Below, piece after piece: positions 1-6,439 of a stretch of DNA of 6,475 nucleotides; positions within the stretch are counted from its first letter, which is position 1; the number at the start of each line of letters is the position of its first letter. Source of the stretch: JBFLVQ01 sp040758525 (lineage in GTDB: Bacteria > Acidobacteriota > Blastocatellia > Chloracidobacteriales > JADJPF01). The stretch is taken from positions 1-6,475 of the forward strand of contig JBFLVQ010000558.1 in assembly GCA_040758525.1 (NCBI GenBank), given 5' to 3'. The notes below the pieces were generated by a model that worked only from the letters and a program-made list of their open reading frames with translations, ran no database searches and was not told the DNA's origin. The translations under genes and the position numbers were made by a program.

Positions 1-63
1 GAATAATTTTTCAACTGGAGTTGTGCTGATGATCGTATCGTAATACTACTGTGAGTTTTATTC

Positions 64-80
64 TCAAAGTCAAACTTTGA
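64..80. repeat. Short perfect inverted repeat
   Basis: TCAAAGT (64-70) and ACTTTGA (74-80) are perfect reverse complements around a 3-base centre, CAA. No T-run follows on either strand, so it does not look like an intrinsic terminator. It could be a small hairpin or a protein-binding site, but it lies about 250 bases from the nearest gene start and no role can be assigned. Confidence 0.4.
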
Positions 81-319
81 TTACAGTCTACTAAATGGCT
101 CTTGTTGATTCTCCTAATACTAAATTTCTGTTTGTTGAGCAGTATAATCGTATTAAGCTAAAAATAAAACGGAAAAATGTATGGGAATTGGGCTTGCAAT
201 AGAATCGAGTCATCAAGGATAATCCTACTTCCATAGAGATCGATCTAGACAATTTTCCAATATCGCTTCATCAAAAGCCTCAACGCAGAAAAAGTGGTTA
301 ATTTTTTATCTAGATATTT

Positions 320-324
320 GGAGG
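320..324 (+). promoter_or_regulatory. Ribosome binding site that fixes the start at 333
   Basis: GGAGG lies 8 bases upstream of the ATG at 333. The longest open frame begins at a GTG at 294, which has no such site and would put 13 polar and mixed residues in front of an otherwise typical signal peptide. Both facts favour 333 as the true start. Confidence 0.8.
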
Positions 325-332
325 TATTCCTC

Positions 333-923
333 ATGAAATTACTCTTTTGCCTGTTGTCTATTTTTGCGACATCAACAATACTTTGGGCACAATCGGTTCA
401 AACTCCGTCTCAGACCGAAGAGGTGAATAAGGCTCTAGTGTTGCGATTTTATGAAGAGGTCTGGAATAAGGGAAATGTGGCTGTTGTTGATGAAGTCTTC
501 GCAGCTAACTACTTACCTCACGACTCCACAGCCATCGGTCCATTAGAAGTAGAGTCATCGGAAGAACAGAAAAAGATTGCTTTATATAATCGAGAAGCCT
601 TTACAGATTTTAGCTTTGTGCCACAATTCGTAATCGCTGAAGGAGATAAGGTGGTTGGACGCTGGACTCTGCGTGGTAGAACAAAAGGCATCCTTAAGTT
701 AATCTCTGCCAACCCAATCGAGGTGTCAGGCGTTAATATCTTTCGTTTTGAGAATGGCAAAGTTGTTGAGATTTGGAACCACCGTGATGACTTAGGTGCC
801 CATCAACAAATTGGGTTTCCCAAACTGAGAGTTCTTTTCGGTTTCATTATTGGCCTGGTAGTTTGCTCAATTCTTTGGTTAAGCCTTAAGTTAATAAGGA
901 GGATGCGTAAAGCCACAGCTTAA
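333..923 (+). CDS. Exported SnoaL-like (ester cyclase-like) protein with C-terminal membrane anchor
   Basis: 196 residues. Residues 1-20 form a signal peptide: MK, a hydrophobic run, then a possible cleavage after A19 in LWAQS. Residues 30-160 resemble the SnoaL-like/ester cyclase family (NTF2-like cone fold): the FYEEVWNKGN helix (39-48), DEVFAANYLPHD (53-64), VVGRWTLRGRTKG (107-119) and IFRFENGKVVEIWNHRDDLG (136-155), which matches the family pattern of a charged strand ending near W-x-x-x-D. Residues 167-187 are a transmembrane helix, followed by the basic tail IRRMRK. I infer that the domain sits outside the cytoplasmic membrane, held by the C-terminal helix with its tail inside. Family members include polyketide cyclases, but many have no known reaction, so no substrate is assigned. 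The gene stands alone on its strand and converges on the hydrolase gene, with 24 bases between them. The start is set by the GGAGG at 320-324. Confidence 0.78.
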   Translation: MKLLFCLLSIFATSTILWAQSVQTPSQTEEVNKALVLRFYEEVWNKGNVAVVDEVFAANYLPHDSTAIGPLEVESSEEQKKIALYNREAFTDFSFVPQFVIAEGDKVVGRWTLRGRTKGILKLISANPIEVSGVNIFRFENGKVVEIWNHRDDLGAHQQIGFPKLRVLFGFIIGLVVCSILWLSLKLIRRMRKATA

Positions 924-947
924 ATAGAGTTGATGATCTCCTCGATA

Positions 948-2069
948 CTATTTTGCTTGCTGTGCAAGCTCAGGAATATAGAGTGTCGCCACACCCTTTA
1001 TTAGTGAATCAGGGTCTGCCCCTTGTAGATTAGTTAGGATAATTACGGTAAGCCGGTCATCGACATACCGCCGATAACCTGTTGATACTCCGCCACTGTG
1101 TCCAGCTGATTTATGGCCAGGCTGGTCATCCACTTCCCAACCATTTGCATAACCTATGGTGCCTTCGAAACGAAATGCCTTACCATCATTTAACTTTACC
1201 ACAGTCCACATTTGATCTAAGGTTGCTGCCTTTACTATTTTCGCTTCATCGAGTGCCAGATTCCATTTCACTAGATCACCTACAGTAGTATTAATACCAG
1301 CGCCAGCGTGCGTATAAGATTTGTAAAGATATGATGGCTGTGCCGAGTATATTTTGGTACGCGATATTTTAATATTTTGGCCGCGACACAACTCAAGCTT
1401 GGTATAAAGAGAAGCACGACCCGCAAAAATCTCTTTATAATCGCCAAATCGAGTGGTAGTCATACCTAAAGGGAGGAAGAAGCGCTGTTGTAGAAACTCT
1501 TCGAAAGTCATACCAGAAAGTTTTTCTATAATCATTCCTAGTAGCAGGTAGCCAGTATCGTTATAGTTCCATTGCTCGCCAGGCTTACTAAGAATAGGAC
1601 TAGTAGCAAGCTTTGTTAGTGCCTCCGCTCGTGTCTCGGCAATAGGTTCAGCAGAGCATTCATCTAAATATAGATTTGGTAGTCCTGATGTATGAGTTAA
1701 GCAGTGCCTTACAGTTACCTCACCCCAGTTGGCAGGAAGCTCGGGCAATATCTTGATCAGTTTATCATCAAGGGAAAGTTTGCCTTCTTCCACTAATGTC
1801 ATTATTGCTGTGGCAGTAAAGGTCTTTGTCGTTGACGCAATCTGATAAACTGTATCTATAGTGGTCGGAACGTTTAACTCGACATTTGCAAGACCATATG
1901 CCGTTTGCTTCACGATCTTTCCGTTTTGCACAACAGCAAGTGTTAAGCCAGGAATACGACGCTTCTGCATCTCTGCTTTTATGTAATCATCTACCTTATC
2001 TGTCTGCGTTATCGCCAGCCTTGAATTAATGAAAATAAAAATAAGTATAAACAATAACTTGTGTTTCAT
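948..2069 (-). CDS. Exported serine hydrolase, beta-lactamase/penicillin-binding-protein-like family
   Basis: 373 residues, a usual length for this family (Pfam Beta-lactamase; class C beta-lactamases, DD-peptidases and EstB-type esterases). Residues 1-22 are a strongly hydrophobic signal peptide with no lipobox, so the protein should be exported. All three active-site motifs are visible: S79-T-T-K82 (nucleophile and general base) within QIASTTKTF; Y169-N-D171 within WNYNDTGYLLLG, the counterpart of Y-x-N; and H324-S-G within AGHSGG, in the place of K-T-G. LTHTSGLPN (about 124-132) is another family hallmark. D replaces the N of Y-x-N, and H-S-G is typical of the esterase and peptidase branches, so beta-lactam resistance should not be inferred. 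Possible roles are cell-wall peptide trimming or ester or amide hydrolysis. An in-frame ATG 14 codons upstream (at 2111) is rejected because AAGGAG stands 5 bases before 2069 and the signal peptide begins there. Confidence 0.88.
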   Translation of the reverse strand: MKHKLLFILIFIFINSRLAITQTDKVDDYIKAEMQKRRIPGLTLAVVQNGKIVKQTAYGLANVELNVPTTIDTVYQIASTTKTFTATAIMTLVEEGKLSLDDKLIKILPELPANWGEVTVRHCLTHTSGLPNLYLDECSAEPIAETRAEALTKLATSPILSKPGEQWNYNDTGYLLLGMIIEKLSGMTFEEFLQQRFFLPLGMTTTRFGDYKEIFAGRASLYTKLELCRGQNIKISRTKIYSAQPSYLYKSYTHAGAGINTTVGDLVKWNLALDEAKIVKAATLDQMWTVVKLNDGKAFRFEGTIGYANGWEVDDQPGHKSAGHSGGVSTGYRRYVDDRLTVIILTNLQGADPDSLIKGVATLYIPELAQQAK

Positions 2070-2074
2070 CTGTT

Positions 2075-2080
2075 CTCCTT
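2075..2080 (-). promoter_or_regulatory. Ribosome binding site of the serine hydrolase
   Basis: Read on the minus strand this is AAGGAG, 5 bases before the ATG at 2069. It decides the start in favour of 2069 over the in-frame ATG at 2111, which would add 14 residues before the signal peptide. Confidence 0.8.
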
Positions 2081-2354
2081 CAATTTCAATAGGTTGGAAA
2101 ATATTCCACAATCCTCAGCAACAATATTGATATCGTGGGAAATAACTATATCTTTGATAGCTTGAGACGATGGGCAATATTTCAACAAGCAACCATTAAA
2201 ATCTTAACTATTCAGAGCAAAATTTCTAATACCATGATTGGATTGAGAAATGACATCATTATGAAGCTAACCACAATACTATGCAACAATAATTACGAAG
2301 AGGCTGGTACCATTGATTTGCTATCTAGGAGCGGCTACCAATAAAACACTAGGC

Positions 2355-2383
2355 TTGACAAACATACCATTTCAGTATTGAAT
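2355..2383 (+). promoter_or_regulatory. Possible sigma-70-type promoter, rightward
   Basis: A perfect -35 hexamer, TTGACA (2355-2360), is followed after 17 bases by TTGAAT (2378-2383), which matches TATAAT at four of six positions. If used, it would leave a leader of more than 200 bases before the carbamoyltransferase and place the inverted repeats at 2558-2605 inside that leader. The -10 box is weak, so this is tentative. Confidence 0.25.
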
Positions 2384-2557
2384 AAAGGCTTTCACACAAA
2401 CTCCCAACAAACCCAAAAAGAGAATATCCAATTAAGATCGCGCTGCGACCTGGGCAGAAAGTTATAGGACGTAACGTACATTTCGAGAGGTTGTTAAACA
2501 TAAACGACAAAAAGGTTCGCTGCCTCCCATTTTCTATTTATCAATTTTTTTAGGGAA

Positions 2558-2605
2558 TAGCGTATCGCTAATTGTCGAAACAGTATCGTTCAGTTAAGAA
2601 CGATA
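2558..2605 (+). promoter_or_regulatory. Two adjacent inverted repeats before the carbamoyltransferase, candidate operator or leader hairpins
   Basis: The first is TAGCG-TAT-CGCTA (2558-2570), with perfect 5-bp arms. The second is TATCGTTC (2584-2591) and GAACGATA (2598-2605), with perfect 8-bp arms around AGTTAA; it ends only 2 bases before the ribosome binding site. The sequence GTATCG[C/T]T occurs in both, at 2562-2569 and 2583-2590, exactly 21 bp apart, about two helical turns. This fits paired binding sites for a dimeric regulator, or an RNA hairpin beside the ribosome binding site. Neither has a T-run, so terminators are unlikely. Confidence 0.45.
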
Positions 2606-2607
2606 AT

Positions 2608-2614
2608 GGGGAGG
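2608..2614 (+). promoter_or_regulatory. Strong ribosome binding site with short spacing
   Basis: GGGGAGG ends 4 bases before the ATG at 2619, closer than usual. An out-of-frame ATG at 2615 directly abuts it and would give only 21 codons. The 2619 start is kept because MYILGLNSAYHDSS is the expected N-terminus of the family. Confidence 0.75.
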
Positions 2615-2618
2615 ATGT

Positions 2619-4310
2619 ATGTATATACTTGGTCTAAATTCAGCATATCACGACAGCTCAGTATGTCTGTTGAAAGATAATAATATTATCGCCGCAGTGG
2701 AAGAAGAGCGATTTACCAGGATCAAGCATGCGAAAGTAGCAACTGTTGATAATCCTCATCAGTTGCCCTGGATCACAATTCAATATGTATTAGCAAAGGA
2801 AGGGATATTACTACGCGATGTCGAAGCAATCGGCTATTCCATACAACCCCGCAAAAGATTAAAAAATGCCTCCTCTCAAGAGCAAGCGATATTAGATAGT
2901 TGGGGAACACCTGAGGGCGAGGAGCGATTCTATCAACATTTATTAACTATTCCCGAACAGTTACAACAGAAGGGTTTCAAAGGAAAATTCTCCTGGCTTG
3001 ACCATCATCTCTGCCATTTAGCATCGACCTTCTATCCTTCAGGGTTTAGCAAGGCAGCACTACTTTCTGTGGATGGAATTGGAGAGACGGCAAGTTGTGC
3101 TTTTGCCTTCGGCAATGAGCATCGTATGCAGCTATTAGGAACGATTGAATATCCTAATTCACTTGGTTTTCTCTGGGAGAGTATCTCTCAGTTTCTTGGT
3201 TTTACTGCTTATGATGCCTGTAAGATCATGAGTCTAGCAAGCTATGGGAATACCGAAACCTATCGAAGCCATTTTCAAACCCTTGTTCAATTAACAGACA
3301 AGGGAGGGTTTATAATGGACAATTCTATCCTGAGGTTTCGCGCTGATGATTACTGCAAGCTTGAAGAACTATTTGCAATAGGGAAGAGAAGTAATAGCGA
3401 TGTTCTCAAGGCAGCACACTTTGATATCGCTGCCTCTCTACAAGAGACCACTAATCAGATAATGCTGCACATGGTCAAATATCTTTATGAGCAGACGCAG
3501 TGTGAAAATCTCTCTATGGCAGGGGGGGTGCTATTAAATTGTGTTACCAATCGGCTCTTATGTGAAGAGACTGCTTTTAAGAATATATTTATACAACCAG
3601 CAGCACATGATGCTGGGACTGCGCTGGGTGCGGCCATGTTACTCTGGCATACTGATGCAACCAGACCACGATCTGAGCCTATGAGACATGCCTATTGGGG
3701 GCCAGAGTTTTCCGATGAAGATATCGAGAGGATTCTTAAAAAATACTCATTGTATTATCGGTGTGTTAGCAACATCGAAAAAAGAGTCGCGGAACTATTA
3801 GCAGAAAGAAACATTGTAGGATGGTTTCAAGGTGCTATGGAGTTTGGACCTAGAGCACTGGGCAATCGTAGTCTACTTGCTGACCCTCGTGATGCTGGGA
3901 TGAAAGAGAAACTAAACCAAATAGTAAAACATCGTGAGTCCTTCCGGCCATTTGCACCAAGTGTCTTATGCGAAGAAGCTCCGCGCTGGTTTGAGATTAA
4001 TAACATTACTAGCGCGTCGGATTTTATGCTAGTTGCCTATCCAATTAAACTTGCTTTGAGAGATCAACTGCCAGCGATTATTCATATAGACGGCACTGCG
4101 CGAATTCAAACAGTAAGCGCTAATACTAATCCTCGCTACCATCAGTTGATCTCTGAATTCTTCCAACTCACAGGTGTGCCGGTGTTGCTCAATACCTCCT
4201 TCAATGACAGTGAACCTATTGTTTGCTCACCGGAGGATGCCATTAATACATTCCTTAAGACCAAGATTGACTATTTAGCTATAGGAAATTTTCTTGTTAG
4301 CCGACTGTAA
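2619..4310 (+). CDS. O-carbamoyltransferase, NodU/CmcH/TobZ family
   Basis: 563 residues, full length for the family. These enzymes make carbamoyl-adenylate from carbamoyl phosphate and ATP, then pass the carbamoyl group to a hydroxyl of a small molecule such as a sugar, Nod factor or antibiotic. The N-terminal Kae1-like domain (about 1-345) begins ILGLNSAYHDSS and has EEERFTRIKH (28-37), the metal-site motif H129-x3-H133, D152 in SVDGIGE, MAGGVLLNC (300-308) and D331 in AAHDAGTALG. Spacing between H129, H133 and D152 matches the iron ligands I recall for TobZ (H114, H118, D137), with D331 in the place of its D338. The C-terminal YrdC-like domain (about 355-563) has EFGPRALGNRSLLADPR (408-424), HRESFRPFAPSVL (438-450) and LLNTSFNDSEPIV (523-535). 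No key residue appears missing. No signal peptide; cytosolic. No scaffold or sugar genes are visible nearby, so the acceptor is unknown. Its 3' end is 13 bases from the convergent broken gene, with no obvious terminator. Confidence 0.93.
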   Translation: MYILGLNSAYHDSSVCLLKDNNIIAAVEEERFTRIKHAKVATVDNPHQLPWITIQYVLAKEGILLRDVEAIGYSIQPRKRLKNASSQEQAILDSWGTPEGEERFYQHLLTIPEQLQQKGFKGKFSWLDHHLCHLASTFYPSGFSKAALLSVDGIGETASCAFAFGNEHRMQLLGTIEYPNSLGFLWESISQFLGFTAYDACKIMSLASYGNTETYRSHFQTLVQLTDKGGFIMDNSILRFRADDYCKLEELFAIGKRSNSDVLKAAHFDIAASLQETTNQIMLHMVKYLYEQTQCENLSMAGGVLLNCVTNRLLCEETAFKNIFIQPAAHDAGTALGAAMLLWHTDATRPRSEPMRHAYWGPEFSDEDIERILKKYSLYYRCVSNIEKRVAELLAERNIVGWFQGAMEFGPRALGNRSLLADPRDAGMKEKLNQIVKHRESFRPFAPSVLCEEAPRWFEINNITSASDFMLVAYPIKLALRDQLPAIIHIDGTARIQTVSANTNPRYHQLISEFFQLTGVPVLLNTSFNDSEPIVCSPEDAINTFLKTKIDYLAIGNFLVSRL

Positions 4311-4323
4311 ATTTTGTCGATAA

Positions 4324-4942
4324 TCAGCGTAGCGTCATTTTTGTGCCGTCAATAACAATTAATTGAGAGCGACACTGTTTTTCTGTGTCAGGATAAACAA
4401 AAAATGTACGGCGTTGCTGTTGTCCATTTGCATAAGTTAGTTCTAGAGTATTACCACTAATATGATAACTGCCATAGTTGGCGGTGTTGGTGCTTGCTGC
4501 ACTACCTACATTTTTTGTTGCCACACTGTACTCAGAGAAGTTTTCACTGGTAAAACTCCCATTGGCATTAAAAGTAATGGTTATATCACCGCTAACACTG
4601 CCTATTGCGCCACCAACACTACCAGAAAGGTTAACAAATGATCGTGCCCGATAAGTACCATTAAGCCGGATTCCATCAGCAGTTCTTACACGATAATAAG
4701 TATTTTGACCAAGCTGAACATTTCCTGTTGCATCACGCTTAAAAAGATATTTCTGACTCTCATTACTACCGATACGAGTTATCTCCAAGCGATCTCCAAG
4801 AAGTGCGATCTCCAAGAAGTTTATAGCAGCCACAGCTACTCAAATTCTTACTTGGCACATAGGTAAAATAGAAGTTGTCTAATGTTCCTCCAGATGGAAC
4901 GCCAAAATAGACTCCACCATTGGCAAGAGAGATAATAGACAT
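4324..4942 (-). pseudogene. Frameshifted gene for a beta-rich protein of unknown function
   Basis: Two overlapping leftward frames together look like one gene. The first runs from an ATG at 4942 to a TAG at 4768-4766 (58 codons, including CGCYKLLGDR). The second runs from a GTG at 4833 to a TGA at 4326-4324 (169 codons). They overlap across a 16-bp tandem duplication (4789-4820); dropping one copy joins KLLGDR to LEITRIGSNE and gives one 200-residue frame. The repaired protein carries a related motif twice, GCYKLLGDRLEITR and GSYHISGNTLELTY, with ITFNANGSF and TFFVYPD between and after, suggesting a beta-sheet or lipocalin-like fold. Function is not recognised. Neither start has a ribosome binding site, and the 4942 start has an in-frame stop two codons upstream and no signal peptide, so the original 5' end may also be lost. 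A phase-variable gene or a sequencing error are alternatives to a pseudogene. Annotated alone, the 169-codon part would appear as a hypothetical protein. Confidence 0.72.
4789..4820. repeat. 16-bp perfect tandem duplication causing a frameshift
   Basis: GCGATCTCCAAGAAGT occurs twice head to tail, at 4789-4804 and 4805-4820. A partial third copy, ATCTCCAAG, lies immediately before at 4781-4789, which could have promoted slipped-strand duplication. Sixteen is not a multiple of three, so the extra copy shifts the reading frame of the leftward gene it lies in. Confidence 0.9.
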
Positions 4943-5086
4943 CTCGTATTATGTAATGAACTGGTTATAAGTTTATTTAAGAGCCACAGAAGTCTCTAAC
5001 CGGAATCTCGTAAATTAAAAGACAGCCAAAAATAAGGTTAATAGAAAGATGTATTTGCAAGGAAAATAACGTAGTGTTAACAAATT

Positions 5087-6397
5087 ATGTCTGAGCATAT
5101 ATACTCTAAAAAGATCAAAGGCAAGCTCTATTACTATCTGCAACGGACCTGGCGGGAGAAAGTTGAACCATTAGAAGAAGGTAAAACTAAAGGATCCGGT
5201 AAAAGTCGGGTTCGCACAGAATCCATTTATCTCGGCACTGCACAATCCATTTTAGAAAAACTCAAGAAAAAGTCGCCTCAAGATATTAGGCATAAAGATT
5301 TTGGATTTGTCGCCGCCGCTTATCAAACAGCTTCAGAAATAGGTTTAGTAGATCTTCTCCAAGAACATATTACTGGCTCTCGCTATGGAGTAGCAAGATG
5401 GCTCTACTTTTTGCTGCCCATTATTAATAGGTTACAACATTCTACCAGCAAAGAGCAGATGGGACAATGGGCGGCAAAAACTATCCTACCCGATCTGCTA
5501 GGTTTTGATGCCCGGAAGCTCTCTTCAAACAGTTTCTGGTATGCCACAGACGATCTTATTTGTGAGAAAGAGTTGCGTAAGCATCGCGCTGAAAAGCCAG
5601 AACTCAAAGATGAACTTTTTACAGGCATAGATAATAAGATCTTTGCTGCTATTGAAGAGAAACTGTTTTTGAATATAAGAGAGCGATTTGGTCTATCTTC
5701 AGATACACTAATATATGACACGACAAACTTCTTCACATATATTGAGGAGCCGGTTCGTTCTCAACTGGCTCGCAATGGACATAATAAGGCTTTGCAACAT
5801 CACTTGAAACAAGTAGGCTTGGCCGTGTGTGTTGATAAAGAATGGGGCATACCTCTATTTCATCGTCTCTATCGAGGCAATAGTCAAGATGTCAAAACAT
5901 TCAGTGGAGTAGTATCAGAATTATTGGACCAAATGAAAAGAGGATTTAACGAAATTGAGAATCTGGTTTTGATACTGGATAAAGGCAATAATAGTGAGGA
6001 GAATTTTCAACAACTGCAAGGAAAAGTCAAATGGGTAGGCAGTCTGGTGCCATCGCACTTTCCTGATTTGTTAGAGCTTCCTTTAGAGAGCTATGAAGGG
6101 AAGTGGGAAGACTACAGTTACCATTACCTAACACGCAAAGTTATGGGAGTCGATTGTGCGTTGGTGCTCACTTATAATTCCCGGTTGGCGCGAAAACAGG
6201 AGCACTCATTACAGCAAGGAATTACTCGTCTGAGAGAGCAAATTCAAGAGAAGTGGAATCAATATAAAAAACCACCGAAAGAGATTACAGATGGAATCAA
6301 AACCCTGCTGGGTCAAAGCCATTATGGCAAATATATCAATCCAACTTGTACTCGACTTTGGCCAAAAATGATGGCGAATAAAGAGGTTGACTCGTAA
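5087..6397 (+). CDS. IS1634-like (IS4-superfamily) DDE transposase, C-terminally truncated
   Basis: 436 residues. The N-terminus (residues 4-50) has the family opening: HIYSKKIKGKLYYYL, a basic stretch, then SIYLG. The RNase H-like core shows the first catalytic Asp at D211 in LIYDTTNFFTY, then GHNKALQHHLKQVGLAVCVD and GIPLFHRLYRGNSQD (254-268), and the second Asp at D298 in LVLILDKGNNS. The third acidic residue, a Glu in a late Y-x-I-E-x-x-F-type motif, is not seen; full-length members usually run to about 550 residues or more. Similarity fades after HYGKYI (412-417), and the last 19 residues do not look like family sequence, so I infer loss of the 3' part and an inactive enzyme. No good ribosome binding site precedes the ATG. 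No terminal inverted repeats could be paired around it, so the element's ends are undefined. It is divergent from the broken gene at 4324-4942, with 144 bases between. Family is firm; IS1634 rather than a sister group is less so. Confidence 0.85.
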   Translation: MSEHIYSKKIKGKLYYYLQRTWREKVEPLEEGKTKGSGKSRVRTESIYLGTAQSILEKLKKKSPQDIRHKDFGFVAAAYQTASEIGLVDLLQEHITGSRYGVARWLYFLLPIINRLQHSTSKEQMGQWAAKTILPDLLGFDARKLSSNSFWYATDDLICEKELRKHRAEKPELKDELFTGIDNKIFAAIEEKLFLNIRERFGLSSDTLIYDTTNFFTYIEEPVRSQLARNGHNKALQHHLKQVGLAVCVDKEWGIPLFHRLYRGNSQDVKTFSGVVSELLDQMKRGFNEIENLVLILDKGNNSEENFQQLQGKVKWVGSLVPSHFPDLLELPLESYEGKWEDYSYHYLTRKVMGVDCALVLTYNSRLARKQEHSLQQGITRLREQIQEKWNQYKKPPKEITDGIKTLLGQSHYGKYINPTCTRLWPKMMANKEVDS

Positions 6398-6438
6398 GAT
6401 AGAAGTCTACCCAGACAACTGTCAAGGAGGCAACCTCT
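6382..6438 (+). promoter_or_regulatory. Inverted repeat overlapping the leader of the last gene
   Basis: AGAGGTTG (6382-6389, in the final codons of the transposase) is perfectly complementary to CAACCTCT (6431-6438). The same right arm can instead form GAGG-CAA-CCTC (6427-6437) with the ribosome binding site. The two pairings exclude each other: one hides the site, the other frees it. Whether this is used is unknown; short pairings like these also arise by chance. Confidence 0.3.
6424..6430 (+). promoter_or_regulatory. Ribosome binding site of the gene at the right edge
   Basis: AAGGAGG ends 9 bases before the ATG at 6440. It is the main support for calling a new gene from only 12 visible codons. 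Confidence 0.7.
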
Positions 6439-6439
6439 C

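Larger units (their letters stand above)
1..332. other. Left flank without a convincing gene
   Basis: No credible coding region was found here. One weak trace exists on the + strand: from the ATG at 95 a single frame stays open for 35 codons, meets one TAG at 200-202, and continues in the same frame for 32 more codons to a TAA at 299-301. The second half is rich in basic residues near its end (QKPQRRKSG). No ribosome binding site precedes the ATG and I recognise no family, so it is either a decayed gene end or chance. A perfect TATAAT lies at 143-148, but nothing like a -35 box sits 16-18 bases upstream, so I do not call a promoter. A 10-bp palindrome, AGATCGATCT, is at 237-246. Confidence 0.5.
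2081..2618. other. Gene-poor stretch between divergent genes
   Basis: This stretch separates the serine hydrolase (leftward) from the carbamoyltransferase (rightward) and should contain both promoters. A 69-codon open frame at 2135-2344 (+) starts at a GTG with no ribosome binding site, has no recognisable motif and is AT-rich; I do not call it a gene. For the leftward gene, TATAGT (minus strand, 2150-2145) is a possible -10 box without a good -35 box, and TGGAA/TTCCA (2095-2108) is a short inverted repeat near its start. For the rightward gene, see the candidate promoter near 2355 and the inverted repeats at 2558-2605. A run of seven T at 2545-2551 has no hairpin before it, so it is not called as a terminator. 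Confidence 0.5.

Noticed and set aside
294..332. Upstream GTG start for the SnoaL-like protein
   Set aside because: It has no ribosome binding site and would bury the signal peptide 13 residues in; the ATG at 333 has GGAGG at the right distance.
955..969. Hairpin GCTTGC-TGT-GCAAGC between the convergent genes, as a terminator
   Set aside because: It lies inside the last codons of the serine hydrolase. The T-run is before the hairpin on the + strand, and reads as A on the minus strand, so it fits neither gene's terminator.
1082..1288. Open frame on the + strand opposite the serine hydrolase
   Set aside because: It is a shadow of the well-supported minus-strand gene, with no ribosome binding site or motif.
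2135..2344. 69-codon open frame on the + strand starting at GTG
   Set aside because: There is no ribosome binding site, no recognisable motif and an AT-rich, low-information composition; more likely chance within an intergenic region.
2541..2551. Run of seven T as an intrinsic terminator
   Set aside because: No stem precedes it within a suitable distance on the + strand, and no gene ends upstream on that strand.
2615..2680. Out-of-frame ATG at 2615 giving a 21-codon leader peptide
   Set aside because: The ribosome binding site directly abuts the ATG, leaving no spacing, and the frame overlaps the carbamoyltransferase N-terminus.
4988..6408. AGAAGTCT at 4988-4995 and 6401-6408 as an 8-bp target-site duplication around the transposase
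   Set aside because: No matching terminal inverted repeats lie just inside the two copies, and the transposase appears truncated at that end; an 8-bp match over this distance can occur by chance.
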